A DNA stretch of 5,490 bases, taken from contig JAMJFV010000134.1 in the NCBI GenBank assembly GCA_023544495.1, positions 1-5,490 on the forward strand. Direction: 5' to 3'. Under the pieces are notes generated by a model. That model saw only the letters and a program-made list of their open reading frames with translations, was not told the DNA's origin and did no database searches. Position 1 is the first letter of the stretch; the number at the start of each line of letters is the position of its first letter. A program made the translations under genes and the position numbers. This DNA is from ANME-2 cluster archaeon (GTDB taxonomy: Archaea > Halobacteriota > Methanosarcinia > Methanosarcinales > Methanocomedenaceae). This document shows positions 1 through 5,490 of this stretch, piece after piece.

Positions 1-2618
1 CTTTCTACGGATGTCGTATTCATCGGTTCGTTAAAGGTTACGGTTATCATGGATGTTACTGGGATATCTATTCCGGTTGGAGTGTTACCGGATATGGTGG
101 GAAGTGTGTTGTCCATCGTGACATTTACTTCAGAATAATTAATATTGGATGCATTGTCCATCACAATTATTTTTACAGAATGATCACCTTCGGTTGCTGC
201 GACTACAAGGCTACCTGTCCAGTTGTTACCCTGTTTGGTAAGAGTGATGATGTCGCTGGTGTTTATAGCAGAAACATTGGCAGTTACGTTTTTAATACCG
301 GAGCCACCAGGATTGTCAGTTGCCGATACAATAAGGATTATATTGCTGTCATTATTGGCGGCATTGCCTTTTTGATATTTTATACTGGCAACTGCGCCAG
401 GTGGTGTATTATCGACTATTACCTGTATGACCGGACTGGTATTACTATTTAAAGCATTATCGTAAGCCTGTACAGGAAGGAAATAAATCCCATCCACTGT
501 ATTGACAATAACACTCTGATTGATCCAGTAATCGTTTACTTTCTCTAATAACAGGGGTGTCATGTAGTATACGTTAATCTGAAAGGCATTGACTGTGGCA
601 TTCTTTACTCCGGCTCCATATTCGATCACAGTAGCATTTAATGTTAACTGGCTGCCATTTTTCGCTGCTGTCTGACCAACAGGATATCCAGTGGGATTTC
701 CAATTAATACGGGTGGAGTATTCTCAATGGTAAATACACCGTCAGAGGAGTCATTTCCACTCAATGACATGCCATAATTATCGGTGGCTATTACCTGAAC
801 CTTGTAGTTTGAACCATCAGGTAGACTCATTGTGTTAAATATGTAGGACGAGATTTGATCGTTCAATCCGGAGACCATTGTTATAGGATATGTGGTGCCA
901 CCGTCAGAAGAAAGTCTTATGGTAATGGTATGGATATCGCTCGGATCAATATCGGTATGCACCCATCTGACGGTCATATTGCCGCTAATCGCTTCATCTC
1001 CATTGGGAGAAGTGACGGTTACCGATGGTGGGGTATTGAAGAATGTTACATTCATAGACGAGCCTGATGTTCCGATATTGTATATTTTAATTCCGGTAGA
1101 TGTGTCATCATTCTGGTTGCTGTTCGGGATAGTGGTCTGGTTGAACGAGGTCTGACCGTCATTAGATGAATAGGCTGCACCGGATTTATCACTGGTGTCA
1201 CTGGGATCTTCCACCCATACACGATAATATGCATGATAAGGAGGGCCGCTATTAGGCGGCATATCTTCATCTATATGCCAGATAAGGATTCCAGCTTCCG
1301 GAAGATATGAATCGTAACCAGTTCTTTGTCGATTTTCAACTAAGAAATATTGATTCGTGCCCGAAATATCTACTTTAAAAAGCCTGTTTCCTGTGCTCGA
1401 TTCAAGGTTGTCGATTGCAAGGGTTTGTGGGATTGAAATGGTTTCAGGTGTTAGCCAACCTTGAATTCCATTATCCGGATTTGCATCGATATCCCATTTA
1501 AGGTATCCTCCCAAATGTGCGGGAGTATTACCATAATTGTTCCAGCTACCATGGTCCATGAGATCCCATTTCCCCACAGGATAATTCCTATTAATTCCAT
1601 TATCGTAGTCATATAATTCAGGTGCACCTAAATCATGGAAGAACTCATGTGCAACAGTCCCAAGTGGAGCCCCTTCTGCAATCATTGCATATTCAATCAC
1701 TTTTACACCATCAACGGTAACACCGGTCTCGAGCCACCCTGATCCTGGATAGTAATTAAAAATACTCCATTTATGTGACCAGATATCATTGGAATAGTAG
1801 CTTGATTCCTGCGCATTGCCGGCATGTATTATTATGACGTGATCAACCACTCCGTCAGAATTAGTATCATATTGAGAGAAATCAATATCTGCATCAGCTA
1901 ATTGAACAGCTTCCCTTGCCAGATTGAAAATATACCATGTATTGGGATCAGTGCGTGTTTTATTTTCATCTATACCAGTCACATCTTCCCCATAATATGC
2001 CATACTGTGGGAACTTTTGTACCATTTATTTTCAATCGAGCCTGTAACACCTGACTGGCCATAAGAGACTTCCCTAAGATAATTGGACAAACTATTAGCA
2101 CGAGGGGAATTGTTGAAGAGGAGATTATCATAATAGGTTTTATCATGTGCTTGTTGCTGTGGGACATCAGTGAAATTGATTAAGATAACTACAACCTTTT
2201 CTGTGGTTACAGTTGCAATTCCGGACATACCTTTTACTTTTGAATCGAGGGTCTCTATTTTAACTCCCGAAATAGATTTTGTAATTGCAACAGGATCTGG
2301 CCTCCAATCTGGTGTAACATGTTTTTCAAACATTACACTTAGCGGTCTAACCATTCCAACTCGATAATTTGTAGAGGTCAATTTCCCCTCTTTATTTTTT
2401 GCCGCATATGTCCACCATCCTTTTTCTTCTTTGACTATTGAATACCCATCTAAAGTCTCGATCCATTGGACACGCTCATCCCCATAGTGCCTGGCCTGAA
2501 AATTGTATCCATCTGGCTGTTCAAGGGTGAAAGGATATGGACTTGCCGGAACTGCAGTGGCACAATTAATTAATGATAATAGAAAAACTATAATAAATCC
2601 AGTAATTATTTTTCTCAT
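1..2618 (-). CDS. Secreted M6-family (immune inhibitor A-like) zinc metalloprotease with Ig-like repeats; 3' end outside window
   Basis: Predicted exported endopeptidase acting outside the cell. From the ATG at 2618 the frame stays open for 872 residues to the window edge. Residues 1-22 form a signal peptide (MRKI, hydrophobic core, then ATA before V23). Residues 23 to about 135 are prodomain-like. The catalytic domain begins near VVVILINFTD (142-151). DTNSDGVVD (251-259) is a calcium-loop-like motif. HEFFHDLG (324-331) is the zinc site: H324 and H328 are ligands and E325 is the catalytic base. WDLMDHGSW (351-359) and LIWHIDE (445-451) are typical M6 blocks. Four Ig-like modules open with NTPP or NTLP at residues 528, 633, 737 and 837; the last resembles an SbsA-type Ig domain (NTPTG, then TVTFNEPM) and is cut by the edge. 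Many N-x-S/T sequons suggest glycosylation. The start overlaps the upstream gene's stop (ATGA), so translation is probably coupled. E334 stands where M6 proteases usually have Asp. The surface anchor, if any, lies outside the window. The family call is firm; the substrate is unknown. Confidence 0.93.
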   Translation of the reverse strand, partial: MRKIITGFIIVFLLSLINCATAVPASPYPFTLEQPDGYNFQARHYGDERVQWIETLDGYSIVKEEKGWWTYAAKNKEGKLTSTNYRVGMVRPLSVMFEKHVTPDWRPDPVAITKSISGVKIETLDSKVKGMSGIATVTTEKVVVILINFTDVPQQQAHDKTYYDNLLFNNSPRANSLSNYLREVSYGQSGVTGSIENKWYKSSHSMAYYGEDVTGIDENKTRTDPNTWYIFNLAREAVQLADADIDFSQYDTNSDGVVDHVIIIHAGNAQESSYYSNDIWSHKWSIFNYYPGSGWLETGVTVDGVKVIEYAMIAEGAPLGTVAHEFFHDLGAPELYDYDNGINRNYPVGKWDLMDHGSWNNYGNTPAHLGGYLKWDIDANPDNGIQGWLTPETISIPQTLAIDNLESSTGNRLFKVDISGTNQYFLVENRQRTGYDSYLPEAGILIWHIDEDMPPNSGPPYHAYYRVWVEDPSDTSDKSGAAYSSNDGQTSFNQTTIPNSNQNDDTSTGIKIYNIGTSGSSMNVTFFNTPPSVTVTSPNGDEAISGNMTVRWVHTDIDPSDIHTITIRLSSDGGTTYPITMVSGLNDQISSYIFNTMSLPDGSNYKVQVIATDNYGMSLSGNDSSDGVFTIENTPPVLIGNPTGYPVGQTAAKNGSQLTLNATVIEYGAGVKNATVNAFQINVYYMTPLLLEKVNDYWINQSVIVNTVDGIYFLPVQAYDNALNSNTSPVIQVIVDNTPPGAVASIKYQKGNAANNDSNIILIVSATDNPGGSGIKNVTANVSAINTSDIITLTKQGNNWTGSLVVAATEGDHSVKIIVMDNASNINYSEVNVTMDNTLPTISGNTPTGIDIPVTSMITVTFNEPMNTTSVE

Positions 2619-2995
2619 GATTTTTTCTTCCCTGGCCCATCTTGAAAATATGCTTCAAAATACAGATCATTGGAATTTACTGTCGCGAGAAACCATTGTT
2701 TCTCAGGTTCTAGGTCTCTGTCGATAGTAACCTCAGTCAGATGCGGGGAAGACAACAAATACGAGATGGCTATATTTTGATCCCAGAATTCAAAGGATTC
2801 GCTGGAATTTGGGTAAACATGCAATTGTTCCTGTGCAGGTGTAACTGAACTACCTGGTTTTGCTGGCGTTAAAAATGTAGCACTATCTTGAACTTTGTTT
2901 GGTATATTTTCTTCTTTACCTTTATATCCGCCGATCACTATCGTAAATTGGCATAAATATGGAAATTTATCAATTACTAGACACATACTTTTCAC
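2615..2995 (-). CDS. Uncharacterised 126-residue protein translationally coupled to the M6 protease
   Basis: I do not recognise this protein. The GTG start at 2995 is chosen because GGAGTG (3000-3005) lies just upstream, with six bases between the GGAG core and the GTG, and because an in-frame TGA lies at 3008-3010. An ATG three codons further in would be too far from that site. The stop TGA shares an ATGA overlap with the protease start, typical of co-translated genes. There is no signal peptide or clear membrane segment, so a cytoplasmic location is likely. The N-terminal third is mixed, with Cys at residues 5 and 15. A Thr/Pro-containing linker follows (around FLTPAKPGSSVTPAQ). The C-terminal half alternates hydrophobic and polar residues in a way that suggests a small beta-sandwich, and the tail is basic (GPGKKKS). 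Its position suggests a protease partner such as an inhibitor, chaperone or regulator, but that is only inference. It could also be the remnant of a longer gene, given the broken frame just upstream. Confidence 0.7.
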   Translation of the reverse strand: MKSMCLVIDKFPYLCQFTIVIGGYKGKEENIPNKVQDSATFLTPAKPGSSVTPAQEQLHVYPNSSESFEFWDQNIAISYLLSSPHLTEVTIDRDLEPEKQWFLATVNSNDLYFEAYFQDGPGKKKS

Positions 2996-2999
2996 GTCC

Positions 3000-3005
3000 C
3001 ACTCC
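3000..3005 (-). promoter_or_regulatory. Ribosome binding site for the 126-residue protein
   Basis: The minus strand reads GGAGTG here. The GGAG core matches the anti-Shine-Dalgarno end of archaeal 16S rRNA, and its spacing favours the GTG at 2995 over the in-frame ATG at 2986. Confidence 0.6.
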
Positions 3006-3038
3006 GGTCAAGAATGCCAGTAATGAATAATTTATCGC

Positions 3039-3132
3039 TTAATCATTTATGAACCTATCTATTAATCCGACCACACGCATAATGGTCTGTTCCCAATCTC
3101 GTATAACATTTGAGCAACTGTCAAATTCTCAT
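3039..3132 (-). pseudogene. Broken or very short open frame with its own ribosome binding site
   Basis: The minus strand has GGGGGTG (3138-3144), five bases, then ATG at 3130-3132, but this frame stops after ATG AGA ATT at TGA (3121-3123). The frame shifted by one base is open from 3128 to a TAA at 3039-3041. It reads 29 protein-like residues that begin EFDSCSNVIRDW and end GLIDRFIND. Removing one base just after the ATG would join start and frame into a 30-residue peptide. This may be a frameshifted small gene, a leader, or chance. No family is recognised. An internal ATG at 3078-3080 would give only 13 residues. Confidence 0.3.
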
Positions 3133-3153
3133 TTGAACACCCCCAAAGTTTAA

Positions 3154-3162
3154 GTATATATC
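3154..3162 (-). promoter_or_regulatory. Candidate TATA box for the minus-strand protease unit
   Basis: The minus strand reads GATATATAC, the best archaeal TATA-like element upstream of the 126-residue gene and the protease. Initiation about 25 bases downstream would fall near 3130, close to the broken mini-ORF, leaving a leader of about 135 bases before the GTG at 2995. The purine-rich BRE expected upstream is not clear. Confidence 0.45.
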
Positions 3163-3215
3163 ACGCAAAGTAAGAGTTAACTTTGTAAAATAATTTGGCG
3201 AAACTATACGGCAAA

Positions 3216-3235
3216 ATGCGCATCATGATGCTCAT
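3216..3235. promoter_or_regulatory. 20-bp near-perfect palindrome, candidate operator
   Basis: GCATCATGATGC (3220-3231) is a perfect 12-bp palindrome. After one mismatched pair (3219/3232) three more pairs match, so nine of ten pairs are symmetric. It lies between the two divergent TATA-like boxes, about 40 bases upstream of the plus-strand one. A dimeric transcription factor could bind there and control one or both units. The protein is unknown. Confidence 0.4.
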
Positions 3236-3270
3236 ACTGATTATAATAAATTTTTTTAAAGAGTGGCAAT

Positions 3271-3280
3271 GTTTTTATAC
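3271..3280 (+). promoter_or_regulatory. Candidate TATA box for the PEF-CTERM protein gene
   Basis: GTTTTTATAC fits an archaeal TATA element. Transcription starting about 25 bases downstream, near 3300, would leave a short leader holding the ribosome binding site at 3313. AT-rich stretches at 3248-3260 and 3290-3297 are weaker alternatives. Confidence 0.4.
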
Positions 3281-3312
3281 AAATGGTATCATATAATTTG
3301 CAGTTCAGTTTT

Positions 3313-3319
3313 GGAGTGA
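3313..3319 (+). promoter_or_regulatory. Ribosome binding site of the PEF-CTERM gene
   Basis: GGAGTGA is followed by six bases and then the ATG at 3326. It closely matches the archaeal consensus GGAGGTGA and fixes the start codon. Confidence 0.75.
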
Positions 3320-3325
3320 ATAATC

Positions 3326-3778
3326 ATGAATAAAAGTATTATAATAATTATAATCTTTATGTTAATTATAGGTATTATATTATCAATGTTTGTAGTGACC
3401 GGAATGCTCATTGTACCTAAAAGTGATAATGCAAACAATTTTGGCGAAGTAATTATTGAGTATAATGTAGACAATTTTTATGAAGTTTCTGATAAATTAA
3501 ATAAAACTAATGTAATTAATGAAGTCTCTGCAACTCGTAGAAGAGGTAGCTCTGGGGACGATAATTCTATATTTTCACAAATCTCAACCGAGATCCCGAC
3601 CGGGAACCCGACCGGGAACCCGACCGAGAACCCGACCGAGAACCCGACCGAGAGCCCAACCGAGAACCCGACCGAGAGCCCGACCGAGATCCCGACAGAA
3701 ATTCCAGAATTCCCGATAATAGCGCTTCCAATGCTTACTATGATAGGATTATTTTACATATTTGGTATTAAAAAATGA
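3326..3778 (+). CDS. Small PEF-CTERM surface protein with Thr/Pro-rich tetrapeptide repeats
   Basis: Predicted cell-surface protein of 150 residues, not assigned to any named family beyond its tail. Residues 4-30 are a very hydrophobic, isoleucine-rich segment (six consecutive Ile) that serves as signal peptide or membrane anchor. Residues 31-87 form a short polar domain with an RRR at 71-73 that could be a processing site. Residues 88-127 are ten tetrapeptides of the type TENP, TGNP, TESP or TEIP. The C-terminus is a PEF-CTERM signal: PEF at 127-129, a hydrophobic helix to about 147, then basic KK at the end. In archaea this tail is recognised by an archaeosortase (the ArtC type is reported for PEF-CTERM), which removes the helix and probably attaches a lipid. 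The Thr-rich repeat is a plausible O-glycosylated stalk; NPT is not an N-glycosylation sequon because of the Pro. It has its own promoter and ribosome binding site and is divergent from the protease unit. The tail is diagnostic; the role of the remaining protein is unknown. Confidence 0.85.
   Translation: MNKSIIIIIIFMLIIGIILSMFVVTGMLIVPKSDNANNFGEVIIEYNVDNFYEVSDKLNKTNVINEVSATRRRGSSGDDNSIFSQISTEIPTGNPTGNPTENPTENPTESPTENPTESPTEIPTEIPEFPIIALPMLTMIGLFYIFGIKK
3587..3706 (+). repeat. 12-bp tandem repeat, ten units, coding for (T-E/G-N/S/I-P)
   Basis: Ten contiguous 12-bp units, consensus ACCGAGAACCCG, lie in frame within the PEF-CTERM gene. Units 2 and 3 are identical, as are units 4 and 5; variants change GAG to GGG and AAC to AGC or ATC. 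The last unit (ACAGAAATTCCA) is diverged and matches the AT-rich codon style of the rest of the gene. The array is much richer in GC than its surroundings, which suggests recent expansion by slippage. Changes in copy number would keep the frame. Confidence 0.92.
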
Positions 3779-3797
3779 GGAAACCCCTCATTATTTT
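3774..3797 (+). terminator. Hairpin and T-rich tail after the PEF-CTERM gene
   Basis: AATGAGG (3774-3780) pairs with CCTCATT (3786-3792) around a five-base loop, followed by ATTTT. The left arm contains the stop codon TGA (3776-3778). The stem is short at 7 bp, and archaeal termination depends more on the T-run than on the hairpin, so this is a moderate call. Confidence 0.5.
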
Positions 3798-4074
3798 CTC
3801 TGTTAATATGGAAATAAATAATTCAGACGAAAATAGGGCCTGGAGCAATGTATAGATTTCCGTGATATAAGTTGCCTTACATCATTCTCATTGCAGTATC
3901 AATACAACTGAGGTAAAATACCAGAGTATTCGTTCAACAGAATATTAATTAGATGGGATCATTTATCTGGATCTTATTTACCAGATCAAAATCAAGAGAA
4001 CATCAATGTGGTAATTTTAGAACTACCTTATTCAGGGATTGCATATTGCGATTCATGGTTGGATCATTTTTCAA
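3798..4074. other. Non-coding gap between convergent genes
   Basis: I see no supportable gene on either strand here. The plus-strand open frame that begins at 3953 runs mostly antisense to srp19, and its product looks unnatural. The only structure noticed is a weak inverted repeat, ATCTGG (3965-3970) with CCAGAT (3981-3986) around ten bases. The genes on both sides point into this gap, so it probably holds the 3' ends of both transcripts. Confidence 0.5.
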
Positions 4075-4383
4075 TCATCCACGCATCTCCCCGATCTTCC
4101 GCGCAATATCCCTGGCAATCCTTGACTTCACACCTTTCTTATCCACCAGCACGCGCCCGCTGACCTCCCACCAGGATTTAGGGTATGCCTTCCCCTTTTC
4201 CACTACCGGATTAAGACCCAGCTCCTTTGCAGCCCTGTCAATCTCCTTCAACTCGGGTGATGTAACAGAGAGCTTCCTGGATATGATACGCCCTCCGCTT
4301 CTGCTGTTCCCTTTATCGATATAGGCGGGCCATATCACAAACTTATCCCTGTCACGGAGCATACCTTCAGTTATATCATTCAT
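4075..4383 (-). CDS. srp19: Signal recognition particle subunit SRP19
   Basis: Archaeal SRP19 binds the tips of SRP RNA helices 6 and 8 and prepares the RNA for SRP54 binding in co-translational membrane targeting; it acts in the cytoplasm. The 102 residues match the usual archaeal length (about 90-105). Diagnostic blocks are DKFVIWPAYID (13-23), the basic RNA-binding loop NSRSGGRIISRK (26-37), LGLNPVVEKGKAYPKSWWE (55-73) with the paired Trp, and SGRVLV (75-80), then a basic C-terminal helix. The start is uncertain. ATG at 4383 gives seven extra residues (MNDITEG), while ATG at 4362 gives MLRDRDKF, closer to the usual family N-terminus. Neither has a well-spaced ribosome binding site, and an in-frame TAA lies a little upstream of 4383. 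The gene lies 45 bp downstream of leuC on the same strand and may share its transcript, though the two functions are unrelated. Confidence 0.95.
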   Translation of the reverse strand: MNDITEGMLRDRDKFVIWPAYIDKGNSRSGGRIISRKLSVTSPELKEIDRAAKELGLNPVVEKGKAYPKSWWEVSGRVLVDKKGVKSRIARDIARKIGEMRG

Positions 4384-4426
4384 AGAACATGAACGTTTTT
4401 ACACCATAAAGACAGAACCGATCCTC

Positions 4427-5490
4427 TCAGACCAGCCTGGGGTCAGCTATCTCACCTTTCAATGCTGATGCAGCAGCAGTCTCGGGCGATGCCAGGTACA
4501 GCAACCCACCCCGCCCCATCCTGCCCTTGAAATTGCGGTTGGATGTTGACACGCACACCTCTCCTTCGGCCAGTACACCCAGGTGGGCGCCCAGACACGG
4601 TCCGCAGCCCGGAGGCCCCAGTGTTGCCCCGGCCTCGATCAGAGATGATATAAACCCTTTTTCTATACCCTCGAGCAGGATACTTCTTGATGCCGGTATC
4701 ACAATGGTGCGGACCACTACACTGCCCCCTCTAAGGATTCGGGCCGCAGCTTCCAGGTCTTCAAGCCTGCCATTGGTGCAGGAACCGATGAACACCTGGT
4801 CAATAGCCATTCCCGCCACCTCGTCCACATCACAGACATTATCAACGCTGTGGGGTCTGGCCACCTGCGGGGGCAGGTCATCCACATCAATGTGGATATC
4901 CTCGCAATATTGGGCATCGTCATCTGCATATACCGGAGTGTACGTATCCACAGCCCGGCCTTTGAGGAACTTATCGGTCTTGGTATCAGGCGGTACTATG
5001 CCGGCCTTCCCGCCCATCTCAATAGCCATGTTGCACAAAGTCATCCTGCCAGCAATGCTCAGCTTCTCAATGGCCGAACCGTAATATTCCATAGCCTTAT
5101 AGGTGGCACCGTCCGCACCGATATGCTTGATCACATTAAGGGTCAGGTCCTTGGCAGACACCCGGTCTCCCAGGTTCCCCTCAACAGTGACCCTCATGGT
5201 CTGTGGCACACGGAACCACAGTTTACCCGATGCAAATATCTCGGCCATGTCAGTAGCACCCACACCAGTACCAAACGCACCGAAGGCACCGTAGGTACAG
5301 GAATGGGAATCAGCGCCTACTATCAACCTGCCAGGAAGGGCAAAGCCCTGCTCTGGCAGTACCTGGTGGCATATCCCCTCACCCACATCATACATGTTCG
5401 AGATCCCTTGCTGCCGTACCCATTGCCGTATATCATACTGGAGATTGGCAGCTACATCAGTGCTTGCGGGCACAATATGGTCAAACGGGA
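4427..5490 (-). CDS. leuC: 3-isopropylmalate/(R)-2-methylmalate dehydratase large subunit (aconitase family), 5' end outside window
   Basis: Large, iron-sulfur subunit of the LeuCD isomerase, which converts 2-isopropylmalate to 3-isopropylmalate in leucine synthesis. In methanogens it also acts on methylmalate in the citramalate route to isoleucine. The frame enters from the right edge as PFDHIVPA. A GTG at 5473 lies inside the conserved DHIVPA block and is not the true start. The 354 visible residues end at TGA 4427-4429; the family is about 420 long, so some 65-70 N-terminal residues are missing. Numbering from the GTG codon: GADSHSCTYGAFGAFGTG (53-70); IGSCTNGR (229-236) with cluster ligand C232; GCGPCLGAHLG (289-299) with ligands C290 and C293; STSNRNFKGRMG (309-320). 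The paralogous homoaconitase of coenzyme B synthesis is the main alternative. The DDAQYCEDI and VARPHSVDNV regions look more like the LeuC branch to me. The small subunit LeuD is not in the window. Confidence 0.93.
   Translation of the reverse strand, partial: PFDHIVPASTDVAANLQYDIRQWVRQQGISNMYDVGEGICHQVLPEQGFALPGRLIVGADSHSCTYGAFGAFGTGVGATDMAEIFASGKLWFRVPQTMRVTVEGNLGDRVSAKDLTLNVIKHIGADGATYKAMEYYGSAIEKLSIAGRMTLCNMAIEMGGKAGIVPPDTKTDKFLKGRAVDTYTPVYADDDAQYCEDIHIDVDDLPPQVARPHSVDNVCDVDEVAGMAIDQVFIGSCTNGRLEDLEAAARILRGGSVVVRTIVIPASRSILLEGIEKGFISSLIEAGATLGPPGCGPCLGAHLGVLAEGEVCVSTSNRNFKGRMGRGGLLYLASPETAAASALKGEIADPRLV

Noticed and set aside
180..1155. Several plus-strand open frames of 70-90 codons
   Set aside because: They lie antisense to the uninterrupted Ig-like region of the M6 protease, have no start signals and look random.
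3289..3474. 61-codon minus-strand frame rich in isoleucine
   Set aside because: It is the reverse reading of the AT-rich start of the PEF-CTERM gene, and it lacks a ribosome binding site.
3587..3706. CRISPR-like array
   Set aside because: The 12-bp units are contiguous, have no spacers and lie in frame inside a protein gene.
3519..3719. Arg/Pro/Thr-rich repeat protein on the plus strand
   Set aside because: It is the alternative frame of the 12-bp repeat in the PEF-CTERM gene. The real frame has a ribosome binding site, a membrane segment and a sorting tail.
3965..3986. Inverted repeat as terminator or regulatory hairpin
   Set aside because: It has only six pairs around a ten-base loop in AT-rich DNA and no T-run follows; this is expected by chance.
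3953..4324. 123-codon open frame on the plus strand
   Set aside because: Most of it is antisense to srp19. The part before 4075 has no ribosome binding site and its composition does not look like a natural protein.
4527..5084. 185-codon open frame on the plus strand
   Set aside because: It is fully antisense to leuC, whose motifs are unmistakable. GC-rich coding DNA often leaves the opposite strand open, and the product has no recognisable pattern.

Overview
The window looks like a chromosomal segment from a methanogen-type archaeon, most likely in or near the Methanosarcinales and their anaerobic methane-oxidising relatives. Three things point there: an archaeal SRP19, a LeuC of the archaeal isopropylmalate/methylmalate dehydratase type, and a short surface protein ending in a PEF-CTERM sorting signal, which is an archaeal tail processed by archaeosortase. 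AT-rich TATA-like elements and GGAG-type ribosome binding sites agree. The lineage is inferred from protein flavour, not from a marker gene.

Left half (1-2995, minus strand): a two-gene unit. A 126-residue protein that I do not recognise (2615-2995) overlaps by four bases (ATGA) the start of a large secreted M6-family (immune inhibitor A-like) zinc metalloprotease. The protease starts at 2618 and runs off the left edge after 872 residues. It has a signal peptide, a prodomain-like region, the catalytic domain with HEFFH at residues 324-328, and four Ig-like modules spaced 100-105 residues apart. Its reading frame has no break inside the window.

Middle (2996-3325): a divergent control region. 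It holds a TATA-like box for the minus strand, another for the plus strand, and a 20-bp near-perfect palindrome between them. It also holds a broken mini-gene: a strong ribosome binding site and an ATG followed after three codons by TGA, with 29 open codons in the adjacent frame.

Right of that (3326-3797, plus strand): a 150-residue PEF-CTERM surface protein with an isoleucine-rich N-terminal membrane segment and ten TENP-like tetrapeptides encoded by a GC-rich 12-bp tandem repeat. A short hairpin overlaps its stop codon. About 280 bp follow with no gene I can support.

Right end (4075-5490, minus strand): housekeeping genes with visibly higher GC. leuC (C-terminal 354 residues, entering from the right edge) is followed after 45 bp by srp19. 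The contrast suggests that the AT-richer protease/surface-protein block is an accessory neighbour of a conserved core block. A shared role for the protease, the small protein and the PEF-CTERM protein at the cell surface is a reasonable inference but is not shown by the sequence.
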